A DNA stretch of 64,000 bases, taken from Chondrus crispus (lineage: Eukaryota; Rhodophyta; Florideophyceae; Gigartinales; Gigartinaceae). Shown here in pieces: positions 52,237 to 61,605 of the stretch. Within the stretch, counting starts at the first letter, position 1; every line of letters begins with the position of its first letter. Location of the stretch: assembly GCF_000350225.1 (NCBI RefSeq), contig NW_005179265.1, positions 307,917-371,916 of the forward strand. Direction: 5' to 3'. Under the pieces are notes generated by a model that saw only the letters and a program-made list of their open reading frames with translations, searched no databases and was not told the origin of the DNA. A program made the translations under genes and the position numbers.

Positions 52237-52597
52237 AAATCATTTTCTGATCCAAAACGTTGCAGAATTCTGCAATGTATCATACCTCTTTCATTACAGT
52301 ACATTTGCAGAACAGTTGCAGAATTTTATCAAGCGTAATACACCAACTGTAGGCCGCTTAGGGCTAGCGTTGTCCTCGCTGTACAACTCCACGACAAAGT
52401 CATAACTTAACTTGCTACTGTGCGCGGTACAGTACATACTGTACCAAAAGATCATAATATACCGTGGTCTTGCACAAACTCCCTGCGTCGGCCGGTGGCC
52501 ATCCTACCGTGAGAGGAAACACCACTGTGCTCCCCCACGACGTTGATGCCTGTTCACTCCCATCAACGGCTCCGGTTTTCCATCTCCCTGGCGTACA

Positions 52598-54124
52598 ATG
52601 CCGAGCGAATTAGCCCCTTCCCGCTGGGTAGTGCTCGATACTGGTGCTCTAATTGCCGGCACTGATACTCTTTACGCCCTGGCCAGTCTAACCGACCCCA
52701 ACACCAACGACCCTCTCCCTCTACTTCCCGTTGACGAGCGAGTCACCTTCTACATAACGCCCGACGTCGCCTCTGAAGTGCGCGATGCCCGAGCGCGCGC
52801 CCGCCTGCAGGCTCTCGACCGTCTGGGTTGCGTCGAGCAGCGCGTCCCCTCGCGCGAGGCAGTTGCCGCCGTCGTGCAAGCCGCGAAGAATGCGGGCGAT
52901 TACAGCGTCTTGTCTGCGGCCGATTTGAGAGTCCTAGCGCTTACGTGGATGCTGGACGTCGAGAGGAACGGTACCAAGTACTTGAAGCAAGTTGCCCAAG
53001 CTCCTGTCGTAGGGGAGATTAGAACGGCCCCGGGGGTCGGGTTTGAGGAAGTTGACAGATGGGAAGCGGATGGGAGGGAAAGGAGGGAGAAGGAAGAGGC
53101 GGAAAAGGACGGCTGGACTACGGTCTCGACTGCCAAACCGGAGCAGCCGAAAAAGGCGAAGAAGAGGAAGAGCAGAAACAGGAAGCGCGCGCAAGTGGAA
53201 AAGCCGCAGGTCGATACAGTAAGCGCTGCTACAGAGCTTGTGTTTAATGTGAATGATGACAGCAAGGAGAAAGTCCTGGGGCTGGCGACTGAAGCAGAAG
53301 GTCAGGCCCTTTCAGTCTCCAAACCAGAGAATAGGCGGGTGGATGGACAACTGGCTGCAACCGAGGCAAGCGAGGTCTCTCCACCCGGGGTATCTTCCGA
53401 GTTTCATGTTGCGGAGGAGGCAGTTCAGGACGCAGGACTCACACATGCTGAAGATGACAGCAGAATAGGGCAGGTCAGCTCCGGCTTGGAAGAGGAAATA
53501 TCAGATGACGACGGCGTTGGATGGATCAACGAAGAGAACGTCGAAGAGCATCTCGCCCGTGACGGAGGTGAAGAGGAGATGACTAAAGAGGATCGAATGC
53601 GCGTCGCCTGTGTCACAACTGACTTTGCTATGCAGAATACGATGCTTCAAATGGGTCTGAAGTTACTCTCAGTTGATGGACGTCGCACAATCCGTCAGAT
53701 TAGAAGATTTGCTTTACGCTGCCAATCATGTTCTAGTGTTACTCGCGAATTGCACCGCAAGTTTTGCGAGAAGTGCGGTAACGCGACGCTTCACCGCGTT
53801 GCGTTCAAGGTGAATAAGAAGGGCGTTGCGCGTGTCTTTTTGAACCCCAAGAAGAAGGCTATTCTCAGGGGAACTAAGTATCCTATCCCATTGCCACGAG
53901 GTGGGCGACACAACACAGATCTCATATTGACCGAGGATCAGATAGATCCCGTGAAGCAGAAGCGGATAGAAAAACAACGAGAGAGGCTGAATGTTGATGT
54001 CCTTGATCCGAGCAACTTTTATAATGCTGGGGCACGATTTAACCCTCACGACAGACCAGTTGTTGTTGGATATGGGAAGCGAAACCCAAATCAAGTAAGG
54101 CGGGCTCGGAAAGGGAAGCGGTAG
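52598..54124 (+). CDS. NOB1: NOB1-type rRNA endonuclease
   Basis: 508 residues. An N-terminal PIN domain (VVLDTGALIAG with the first catalytic Asp; DYSVLSAADLRVLALTWML) is followed by a charged linker with a KKAKKRKSRNRKR basic patch and a long acidic insertion. Then comes the NOB1 zinc ribbon (LRCQSCSS ... FCEKCGN, two C-x2-C knuckles) and the conserved GTKYPIPLPRGGRHN segment. NOB1 makes the final cleavage at the 3' end of 18S rRNA in cytoplasmic pre-40S particles. No intron. The nested transposon complex ends 196 bp upstream; that spacer contains a GGTACAGTACATACTGTACC palindrome-like motif (about 52427-52445). Confidence 0.95.
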   Translation: MPSELAPSRWVVLDTGALIAGTDTLYALASLTDPNTNDPLPLLPVDERVTFYITPDVASEVRDARARARLQALDRLGCVEQRVPSREAVAAVVQAAKNAGDYSVLSAADLRVLALTWMLDVERNGTKYLKQVAQAPVVGEIRTAPGVGFEEVDRWEADGRERREKEEAEKDGWTTVSTAKPEQPKKAKKRKSRNRKRAQVEKPQVDTVSAATELVFNVNDDSKEKVLGLATEAEGQALSVSKPENRRVDGQLAATEASEVSPPGVSSEFHVAEEAVQDAGLTHAEDDSRIGQVSSGLEEEISDDDGVGWINEENVEEHLARDGGEEEMTKEDRMRVACVTTDFAMQNTMLQMGLKLLSVDGRRTIRQIRRFALRCQSCSSVTRELHRKFCEKCGNATLHRVAFKVNKKGVARVFLNPKKKAILRGTKYPIPLPRGGRHNTDLILTEDQIDPVKQKRIEKQRERLNVDVLDPSNFYNAGARFNPHDRPVVVGYGKRNPNQVRRARKGKR

Positions 54125-54491
54125 ATTTTGCTGCACAATTCGTTTCAAGCTTAGCATGGAGTGTATTAAAGAAAAGGAAAGAGATTGTGACAGCATGCCA
54201 GGGAGTGCTCACGGTTGTTTGATGAAGCGAAAGGGTCGTAAAGGAATGTTCCGTAGAGTACCGCGGCAGAATTCATCTGTGACTTCATAATGTCAACCGC
54301 CTTGGGAGCCAACGTAAATGCCGTACTGTACATATACATCTCATACACCTCTACAACAAATGATCTAACTACGGGTGTGACGTGTGGGGGTGGTCTTCGT
54401 GTGCAAGTATAGACAACGTGCCTAGTATTTGGAGAGGTGTCGGAGAACTTCATTAACTCCGATACTCAAGCTTCACTATAGAAACCTCTCT
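54125..54491. other. Intergenic between convergent genes
   Basis: No gene recognised. NOB1 and the E2 gene both end here; the stretch is probably two 3' UTRs. It includes CCGTACTGTACATAT near 54312. Confidence 0.5.
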
Positions 54492-55784
54492 TTAGCAACC
54501 GTCTTGAGCCAGCCGCCGCGCTCTCCTCTTAAACTCGCGACGGTTGAGTCGGTACATACTGGTAGCCTGCACGTTAACTGGGTTGAGGGTGTCCGATGGC
54601 TCTGCCAGTAATCCTTGCAGTTTATCCAAAATGGTGGACACGCGAGTATTCGGGGTCCATCTAGTTTGGATGAGGTCGAGAGCAGGGATGCCGTCGGTGG
54701 TGATGTTGGGATGAAACATAGGTGACGTGAAGCGGGCAAACGGCGGGCGGTATGGATGATGGTGCGAGAATCGAATCTCCAGAGTGAAAAAGCCACCCTC
54801 ATACGAAGTGTTTTCGGGCCCCAGAATGGTGGCATCCCACAGAAACGGATTATCGACATCTCTAGGGCTTGCGCTTCCCCCTGGTGAAGGTGATCTCGTG
54901 AGGTTTCGATAGTCGTCACGGAGTCGGTCGGCAGCGTAGCTGAGACTTGTTTTATCGCTTTCGGATACCGAGCCCAACACGGTTGGGGGCTTGTCAAGCG
55001 TGTCCATACGCTCCATGATAGTCTTTTTCATGGTTTCTAAGGAATGGATGATATTCTTCATATCAAATGTACCGCGCCTGTTTGAAAAGGCGTCCTTGTA
55101 TTGCGAACCGTCCCTCCGCTCACGCAAGTCGTTGGCAATATTCATATACATCTCGTGCCAAAGGAGGAACTGGCGTTCGAGGACGTCAGGGAAATGACGT
55201 GCGTGTGCCGCGTGCTTGAGAGTGCTAAGGACGGAGACGCGGAGGGTCTCATATCTGATATAATCATTGTAAGCTGACTTAATGTCGTCGTCACCCATAG
55301 TCTCGTAACCCGGCTCGTTGTGGTATGGTTCCTCACACATGAGAGACTGAATAGACAAAAGCACGGAGGACAAACTCTCCGCGGAGGACCAAGCTGGTCC
55401 CGCCCAGGTGCCCAGAATGGAAAGACAGACCTTTCCGTCTGCATATAGGTTGGGATTAAACCTAACACGGCCGCCATCCGTAGTCTGGAGTATTACTTTT
55501 GGTGGGTTCATGGGGTACTCTGGACCGACCCTAATGTCGAAGCGAAAGAAGCCGCCAGCATAGGGTGTCTCCAAAGGGCCGATGATGAGGGCAGTGATCT
55601 TTGTGACGTCTGATTCATCAGCATGGACGTAGATGAACTCGACGGGTTCCCGGATGAGCGTATGCAACTCATGTTGAATGCGGAGTACGCCAGAGTTTGG
55701 CAAAGAAGCGGGGCGTGGGGCTGGGGCTCCGACCTTACGCAATACTGTAGGAGAGGGGACACCGCTGCCAGACGCGCCCGCCAT
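54492..55784 (-). CDS. E2 ubiquitin-conjugating protein with two UBC domains
   Basis: 430 residues from the ATG at 55784; the frame is open upstream without an ATG. The first UBC domain has the complete E2 core: YAGGFFRFDI, YPMNPPKV, RVRFNPNLY and the active Cys in DGKVCLSILGTWAGPAWS. This loop and the EEPYHNEPGYE helix resemble UBE2Z/UBE2O-like large E2s. After a linker a second UBC-like domain follows (YEGGFFTLEIRF, HHPYRPPFARF, FHPNITTDG), but its active-site position reads IPALDLI, with Ala where Cys is expected. So domain one is probably catalytic and domain two a UEV-like binding module. The tandem layout is unusual. Confidence 0.88.
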   Translation of the reverse strand: MAGASGSGVPSPTVLRKVGAPAPRPASLPNSGVLRIQHELHTLIREPVEFIYVHADESDVTKITALIIGPLETPYAGGFFRFDIRVGPEYPMNPPKVILQTTDGGRVRFNPNLYADGKVCLSILGTWAGPAWSSAESLSSVLLSIQSLMCEEPYHNEPGYETMGDDDIKSAYNDYIRYETLRVSVLSTLKHAAHARHFPDVLERQFLLWHEMYMNIANDLRERRDGSQYKDAFSNRRGTFDMKNIIHSLETMKKTIMERMDTLDKPPTVLGSVSESDKTSLSYAADRLRDDYRNLTRSPSPGGSASPRDVDNPFLWDATILGPENTSYEGGFFTLEIRFSHHHPYRPPFARFTSPMFHPNITTDGIPALDLIQTRWTPNTRVSTILDKLQGLLAEPSDTLNPVNVQATSMYRLNRREFKRRARRLAQDGC

Positions 55785-56460
55785 CTTTCGGCTGGCACCT
55801 GGTAGAGGGACGTGTGTGGCAACGTCTGAAGCCGGGGGGATGGGCGAGGCGGAGGATGGGGCGGAGGGTAGGCGGGTAGGGTGGAGGTTAAAAAGGGAGT
55901 AAAAGGAAGGCGCGGAGAGTACAGGTTGGGTAAGCGTCGAAAGGACTGGACAGCACTCCGGGTTCAAGCGTGGAGAGAGCAAGGCGTGGCTGGACACGCA
56001 GGACGCGGCTTCCGTTGGGTACTTTGAAGCTGTTCATTTTTTTGGGGAAAATGGGCGGTTTTAGTGAGCTGGCGAGGAGGGTCTTCCAGGGCTTCAGCTT
56101 TGTTCAAGCCTACGGTACAACGAAGACTTGCACAGCGTCTGATCCGCAACGTGTCCACATGTTGCGTCCAAATCCCACGCATGGCATTTTAATTTATTTC
56201 TTCCTATCAAATGCTATTTCACGATGCGGTTTCCGGATCTCACCTTGGCTGGAGAGCGCTGGAGTGTGAGCGCTGGAGTGTGAGCGTGTGTGACTCGCCG
56301 GCCGCTTGCGGTGGCACACGCGCGGGAATCCATCTGTCTGCTGTGGACCACATCGGGAAGCTGATTTATTCCAGAAGTCGTGTCTTGCGAAAATTAGAAG
56401 GTTCAAACTTTTTTTAAAAAATCTTGAATTTTAGATTTATTCAGCATGGGAGTTAACGAG
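55785..56460. other. Intergenic between E2 gene and tRNA-Thr
   Basis: No gene recognised. Contains the presumed promoter of the minus-strand E2 gene. A short duplication GCTGGAGTGTGA occurs near 56259-56283. Confidence 0.45.
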
Positions 56461-56461
56461 G

Positions 56462-56469
56462 TATAAATA
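56462..56469 (+). promoter_or_regulatory. TATA-like box upstream of tRNA-Thr
   Basis: TATAAATA lies 27-34 bp before the tRNA start, the spacing typical of TATA-assisted RNA polymerase III tRNA genes in plants and algae. Confidence 0.6.
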
Positions 56470-56495
56470 CTACCGAAACCAGCCACCCATCATCA

Positions 56496-56568
56496 GCCGC
56501 TATAGCTCAGTTGGTAGAGCGCTTGACTAGTAATCAAGAGGTCTCGAGTTCAAATCTCGGTGGTGGCT
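56496..56568 (+). tRNA. tRNA-Thr (AGT)
   Basis: 73-nt cloverleaf without encoded CCA. Acceptor GCCGCTA pairs with TGGTGGC (with G-U pairs); D arm GCTC/GAGC; anticodon stem CTTGA/TCAAG with loop CTAGTAA (anticodon AGT, 56529-56531); T arm around TTCAAAT. The A box TAGCTCAGTTGG and B box are in place. A T-rich terminator starts 56574. No intron. Confidence 0.96.
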
Positions 56569-56929
56569 TACATTTTTATTTTTCGTCTCTGAAAACAACT
56601 CTGTTCTGTTTTTGTCTTTTTTTATTTCGACAAAACTCCGACCTACAAAAAATGGGCAAAATATTGTAATATGATTGATGTTTTTGTGAAATTGTTATGC
56701 TCTTGCACAACTTGAGGAGTACACAGCACACGTAGCAGATTCTTGCAACATAGTGCTTCTGCTTGCGTAAGAATACAGTAATTCGACCTCATTGGCAAAA
56801 AAATCTCATCCCTCTCCTACCGTTGGCCATTTTGCGTTGCGTTGCAGTGCAGGCCCCGAGGAGGCCACGACCATTCTTTTCTCATCACTCCCTGCGCGGT
56901 GATTAACTTGCATTCCTTGATTGTCGAGA

Positions 56930-57868
56930 ATGTCTACTTCAGGACAACTTCGTCGTCGCCAGCCGCAACGATCACCCCAAAGGCGAAAGACAAAAGACAA
57001 GCCTGCCGCCACTGCGCCCTCCCCCAATACCGCGTCTTCTGCGCGCCGAGAGTGGTTTTTTCAAAACGTTCTTGAGCCTTTCCTGAAAGTATTGCGCGCT
57101 GGTATTTTCGGTCTCCTATGCGCCGCCTCATTCTCAAACAATGTCGCTGCCCTCTTCCTCTTCATCGTCACCATACTCAGTCTTTTGGCAGCCTTGGTCT
57201 TCACCTTCATGTCCATTCTTCGTCGCCCGGACGAGACTCCCATTCCGATGCCATCCATCCACAAACCGGATGGTTCCGTCGAAAGCCAAGAATCGATCAC
57301 TGTCCACGAACATGACAAGAAGATTGCGAGCTACTTCGCATCGGAATTCCCAGCCCTCGGAATCGCTGCCGCTTGGCTTCATCTCTGGTCTGGGATTCGC
57401 CCGGTCTTCGCTGTGTACGCTGCCTACGTGGCTTATCGCTTGAATACCCACCCATTGTTTAGGATACATTTATTGAAAGAGCCGTACTGCAACGACTTCG
57501 AGAGACCCTTCGGCGGAGTCCCTCTCTTCCGCGAGGACGAGGACGAGCAGGTTAAGGTCGTTAATGGGAGCACCGCATTCGATGCTGCGCTTGAGGGAGC
57601 CTCTGAAGGCCAGCTTGTCGTCGCTGATTTCTCGGCAAAGTGGTGTGGACCATGTCGCGCCATTGCCCCATTGTATAAAGCGATGGCTGCAGAGATGACA
57701 GATGTCATGTTTCTCACCGTCGATGTAGACGTCTCACAAGACGTTGCCGCGAAGATGTCTATATCAAGCATCCCCACATTCATCCTCTTCAAGGACGGCG
57801 AACGAAGAGAGCTTTTGCGCGGTGCTTCCGCAGCCAAGCTCCGCGCAGCTATTCATCAACATAAGTGA
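56930..57868 (+). CDS. Membrane-anchored thioredoxin-domain protein
   Basis: 312 residues from ATG 56930. A basic N-terminal tail (about 45 residues) precedes three or four hydrophobic segments (FLKVLRAGIFGLLCAA, NNVAALFLFIVTILSLLAAL, LGIAAAWLHLWSG and PVFAVYAAYVAYRL). The C-terminal 110 residues are a thioredoxin fold with the full active site DFSAKWCGPCR and the cis-Pro motif SSIPTFILFKDG. The arrangement (membrane helices, then a thioredoxin domain) resembles TMX-type oxidoreductases, but TMX2 itself lacks a CGPC site. It is likely an ER or plastid membrane redox protein; the compartment is not decidable here. It converges on RPE, 89 bp apart. Confidence 0.85.
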   Translation: MSTSGQLRRRQPQRSPQRRKTKDKPAATAPSPNTASSARREWFFQNVLEPFLKVLRAGIFGLLCAASFSNNVAALFLFIVTILSLLAALVFTFMSILRRPDETPIPMPSIHKPDGSVESQESITVHEHDKKIASYFASEFPALGIAAAWLHLWSGIRPVFAVYAAYVAYRLNTHPLFRIHLLKEPYCNDFERPFGGVPLFREDEDEQVKVVNGSTAFDAALEGASEGQLVVADFSAKWCGPCRAIAPLYKAMAAEMTDVMFLTVDVDVSQDVAAKMSISSIPTFILFKDGERRELLRGASAAKLRAAIHQHK

Positions 57869-57957
57869 CCTGTATACCCAAACAAAATAACTATAAACAT
57901 TTATTGTAACAAAATGATACAGCTCATTACCCACATTACGTGGTGCAGTCTCCAGTA

Positions 57958-58677
57958 TCACCCGCCCCGCCGCAACGTATCGATAACTTCTTTCGCGTTC
58001 TCGGCGCCAAATATCGCCGATCCCGCCACCAAAACGTTCGCCCCCGCTTTCACAGCCTTGGCCACGGTCTTTGGTGATATCCCCCCGTCTACTTCAATGG
58101 CGAGGTCGGGATAAAGGTTCCGCGCCTCTGCGACCTTGTCCAAAACGCTCTCCATAAACTTCTGCCCACCAAACCCTGGCTCTACGGTCATTGCTAGCAG
58201 AATGTCAATTAAACCTTCATCGAGTAAATGTTTCACTGCCGACAACGGAGTCCGGGGTCGTAGAGCGATGCCCGTCTTCATGTCGAGCGCTCTAATTTTT
58301 TTTGCCAAAGCGCGTGCTCCTTCGATTTCTGATCTCGATTGTAGCCCAACGTATGGCCCCGGTTCATCTTTATCGTACGGTGCTTCACAAAAGCACTCAA
58401 TATGGAACGTCACCCCGTTCGCTCCAGCAGCAGCAAGTTCTTCAACCCATTGCCCGGGGTTGGAGACCATGAGATGGCAGTCCAGAAACAACGGGGTGTG
58501 GTTCCGTAGTGACTTCACTACGGGTGGTCCGATAGTTAGATTTGGTACAAAGTGGCCGTCCATGCAATCGACATGCAAATATTCTGTCCCACATTTTTCC
58601 ATTCGGACGGCCTCGTCTGCTAATCTCGCAAAGTCTGACGATAGAATTGAAGGGGCGATGATGACAGCGGGAGCCAT
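57958..58677 (-). CDS. RPE: Ribulose-phosphate 3-epimerase
   Basis: 239 residues, full family length. Motifs: APSILSSDFARL, HVDCMDGHFVPNLTIGP, LDCHLMV, TVEPGFGGQKF, IEVDGGI and AGSAIFG, which hold the metal-binding His/Asp residues of the TIM barrel. It interconverts ribulose 5-phosphate and xylulose 5-phosphate in the pentose phosphate pathway. The absence of any N-terminal extension suggests the cytosolic isoform, not the Calvin-cycle one. It shares a 306-bp divergent promoter region with the methyltransferase gene. Confidence 0.96.
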   Translation of the reverse strand: MAPAVIIAPSILSSDFARLADEAVRMEKCGTEYLHVDCMDGHFVPNLTIGPPVVKSLRNHTPLFLDCHLMVSNPGQWVEELAAAGANGVTFHIECFCEAPYDKDEPGPYVGLQSRSEIEGARALAKKIRALDMKTGIALRPRTPLSAVKHLLDEGLIDILLAMTVEPGFGGQKFMESVLDKVAEARNLYPDLAIEVDGGISPKTVAKAVKAGANVLVAGSAIFGAENAKEVIDTLRRGG

Positions 58678-58983
58678 GATGCTGGGCGCTTGGTTACAAA
58701 CCCGGAAATGGCAATGTCCTTCCGATATAGGTCAAAGGTACGGAGCGGGGTATGTGTTGACAGCCAGGTGAGGTGGAGAGGAGGAGAGCGTTCCGCGGGT
58801 GATGTACAGCTTTTGTAACTTTGCGGGTTTGTTGAAAATTCGAAAGGGCGTGCAGAGAGAAACTCGTCCAGCAACGGAATGTGCGTTGGGCCTGTCGATG
58901 GGGTAGTCAAAACGAACACATTCAGAAAAATATTGCGCAGAATTCGTCAGTCATGATTTCCATTTATCCTCACTGTCCGCGTC

Positions 58984-60037
58984 ATGATACGATTAGGCCA
59001 ACCTTGTTTTCGACTGCGTAGAAATTCCGTTGCAAGCACTTTCCGAAGCGTCCTCACCCGTCACGCAAGTCAAGGAAACATGGGCGATGAGGACTCGCTC
59101 TCCTCGAACGGAGAGAGCCAGGCAATCTTACCGAGGGCGAAGATTAACGGCTCGCTACACCCCCATGTCCCAAAAGCGAAGCAACCATCTATCAGAAAGA
59201 ACGATGATGGCTCCTGGGGACCAACTGGCCTTTATGGCACGCGAGTTCGAGAGACAAAGCTACTCGAAATACTCCGAAGCGTCATAAAGCCCTCTCGACT
59301 CAAACGTGTTGAAGAAGTGTTGTCAGCGCGAAGTAAGCGGGTGCAGTGCTTGTTTGAAAACCTCCATGACCCGGCGAATGGCTCGGCGTGTCTGAGGACA
59401 ATGGAGGGTTTTGGTGTCCTTACTGCGCATGCGGTGGAGTCTTATGAACCCTTCAAAGTGTCTGGAGGTATCACTATGAATGCAGAGAAGGTATGTTGTT
59501 CCAAACTTTTGCGGTCCCTCTCGGATCGTTCTATTTGCAACGCGCACTGCCGTGAAGTTCGTAGTCCTGACAATTATCGAGACCTACGATTATCAAATGG
59601 TGTTTGCGAAGTGGATGATAGTGGAAAAATATCGACATTGCCTCGATGCAACTACAGCGTTGAAAGAAAAGGGATTCACCGTAGTTGCAACATGCTTGGA
59701 CGACGATGCTGTACCAATATCTGACGTTGACTTCGGGAGTTTCGAGAAGATATGCGTCATGTTTGGCAATGAGGAAAGAGGTCTCAGCTGGGCATTACGC
59801 AATGAGGCGGACGTTAAAGTGTATATACCCATGTCCGGCTTCTCGCAGAGCTTTAACATTTCTGTAACTTGTGCCATGACTCTCTTTCATCTGCGGGAAA
59901 AGGGAGTTATTGTCCCGGACATTGATGACGAGCAAGTGAACAAGCTGTACCTCAGGTGGCTATTGATGTCTACTAAGCGATCAGCGTCTTTGCTAAAGAA
60001 ACACAACTACGAGCACCTCGCACCTGACTTTGTTTAA
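58984..60037 (+). CDS. SpoU/TrmH family RNA 2'-O-ribose methyltransferase
   Basis: Exons 58984-59490 and 59612-60037, with a 121-bp intron (5' GTATGT, branch-like CTGAC near 59568, 3' GCGAAG). Joined in frame, 310 residues. The knotted SPOUT methyltransferase motifs are clear: FGNEERGLS (motif 2) and IPMSGFSQSFNISVTCAMTL (motif 3). The N-terminal region SRLKRVEEVLSARSKRVQCL matches tRNA (guanosine-18) methyltransferase TrmH. The first 30 residues are Arg/Ser/Thr-rich and lack acids, like a mitochondrial presequence. Probable product: organellar tRNA Gm18 methyltransferase; rRNA is the alternative substrate. Confidence 0.9.
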
Positions 60038-61404
60038 GAATAACCTCAGACTTCCGTAAAAGATCTGCGGCAGTAGTGCCAATCTAGAAATTTCATGAGG
60101 CAAAGATGCTTCAATTGCCGAAGTCATCTTAAGGGTTGGTAACGTTCAGAGGGATACATGCGGCCCATTCTTGCAAAAGCAAGCTTCTGAGGGCGGACGC
60201 GTTGACTGATAGACACATTGGTGTTCTCGTCCTCTTCCCGATCATCATGCTGTTAAAAACCCAGAAGAATCATTCGAGCCGAAAAGAGGAAGAGCAGGAG
60301 ACCGCCGGGCGGAGCAGTGGTGTATTTATACTGTTCGGTCGTCGAATAAGTGTGGGTGGTGGCAAACTGGCCTGTTTAAAAGTAAAATTTTGGGCTAAGC
60401 GCATCACCACCGGTAGGTGATCAAATGACCAAACAACAACACTTGGCACGTTTTTTCTAGAACTCAATTGGCTGGTGGGAATTTGGTGGCTTGGTTATTT
60501 GGTAATTTGATACAGTATCTCAAAAAGAACAGTGCCACCGGTGAGAACCAAATACTGTATCTATAGTACGCTTCGTCCTTGTGAAAATTTCTATCATAAT
60601 GTCTCTCATATCCCTAATGTGATGTTTTAATGTACGGTTGTGAATCGACCCACGTCACGACATATGGAAGTATTTAATGAAATAATACGTACAGATGGAA
60701 CACGTACGCATACGTTGATTATGAAAGTGATATTACTCGCAAGAGCACAGAACGCATACCGCCGTCGGACGTCGCAACCGTTCGGGAAGGTCCGTTGATG
60801 TTGAACGCAGATATTTGATACCCGAGGAGTCACAGCGCGACGAAGAGACGCGGACGAGAATAATGAACATGAAGAGTACACAGAGATGAGAACAGCAAAC
60901 TGCGTTTGCATATGATTACGCAGGGAATATCCGTATGCACGGACGCTACAGACGATGACACTGAGACCAAAGATGAGGTCAATGCAGGGTGCAGCACACC
61001 AAAGGACATAACTCAATTGACAAAAGACAAAGTGCAGGACGGTGGGAGTGAATTGATATCCACACATGAATGAATGCAAAACGGCACAGGCGCATGCAAA
61101 GTCGGGACAATTGCAGAAGCAGCTTGTAAGGAAAGCGCATCGACATAGATAGAGGCAGAGGTGCGAAGAGGTATATAAGGACCGGATTGCAGAGGGTAGA
61201 CTAAGAAAAGAGACCGGGCAGGGGGTGAAGCAGACCGAAACACGCCAGCTAATGCTGAATACTTTGCCACGACCAGATCTCGATCCACCTGATATTAGTA
61301 CGAAGGGAGTCCTTGCCACATGCAATTTATTTCCGGTATGACAAATACGGTTCCTACAACGGTACACCGTACATTAACTTTGGGGCATCGAAAGTACGTC
61401 CGTT
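60038..61404. other. No gene recognised
   Basis: Open frames such as the minus-strand 60627-61367 are Cys/Ser/Val-rich, lack any domain and have no ATG-conserved context. I treat the region as non-coding. TACWGTA motifs occur near 60513 and 60547. Confidence 0.45.
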
Positions 61405-61461
61405 GATTTGCACCTGCCAAACCAATCACGTAGAGAGTGGTTGGTTTTGCAGGTGCAAGTC
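61405..61461. repeat. Imperfect hairpin, 25-nt arms
   Basis: Arms 61405-61429 and 61437-61461 pair with three mismatches around a 7-nt loop (GTAGAGA). A perfect 20-bp palindrome follows at 61586-61605 (ATGTACGGTATACCGTACAT). Could be a MITE remnant or a small-RNA precursor; nothing decides between them. Confidence 0.6.
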
Positions 61462-61605
61462 AGACACCCAACGGCCCGGAGAGTGCGTCTACCAAGTTTC
61501 AGCGAAGTTGAACAATTACAACCCCCTTTTACATCGCTCAAAAAATTGCTACTTCCGGACCACGATGATGTCAGTAAATTGCGTTATGTACGGTATACCG
61601 TACAT

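Larger units (their letters stand above)
30913..52349. mobile_element. Harbinger-2, Harbinger-like DNA transposon
   Basis: Left end GGGATATTACGCC at 30913; right end is the inverse of GGTGTATTACGC near 52344. Inside both ends are AATTCTGCAACT, CTGCAAA and a TTGCAGAATTCTGCAA palindrome at matching distances, giving long imperfect inverted repeats. The copia 3' LTR shows the empty sequence CACTATAGGCC. The duplication is TA or TAG (30911-30913, 52350-52352); the exact length is unclear. It encodes ORF1 (plus) and a DDE transposase (minus). It hosts a solo LTR, a GC-skewed foldback and the DIRS-like element. Without the DIRS-like element it is about 5 kb. Confidence 0.75.
4406..52396 (-). mobile_element. 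Ty1/copia retrotransposon, base of the nested complex
   Basis: Both LTRs (about 280 bp when rejoined) are split by later insertions. Internal region 9466-16088 reads on the minus strand: primer-binding site, gag, zinc knuckle, protease, integrase, reverse transcriptase, RNase H (the copia order, with integrase before RT), then an antisense ORF and a polypurine tract. The outer flanks carry AAGTC at 4401-4405 and 52397-52401, read as the 5-bp target duplication. Rejoined LTR lengths agree within 2 bp (177+102 and about 281), which supports the reconstruction. The coding region is broken by several frame changes, so the element is dead. It inserted 196 bp upstream of the NOB1 start codon. Confidence 0.85.
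16089..52396 (-). repeat. Copia 5' LTR, split by Harbinger-1 and Harbinger-2
   Basis: LTR segments are 16089-16268, 30857-30912 and about 52352-52396. They are collinear with the 3' LTR copy (4406-4582 and 9364-9465). The copy-to-copy comparison fixes both insertion points: between TAA and ATACCC for Harbinger-1, and inside CAC-TA-TAGGCC for Harbinger-2. Confidence 0.83.

Noticed and set aside
30913-52349. The TATA in the intact copia 3' LTR (9409-9415) as an excision footprint of a Harbinger-2-like element
   Set aside because: A 2-bp difference between LTRs is equally explained by simple mutation; there is no further evidence of excision.
60627-61367. Minus-strand 246-codon open frame
   Set aside because: Cys/Ser/Val-rich without domain or conserved start; looks like the complement of non-coding sequence.
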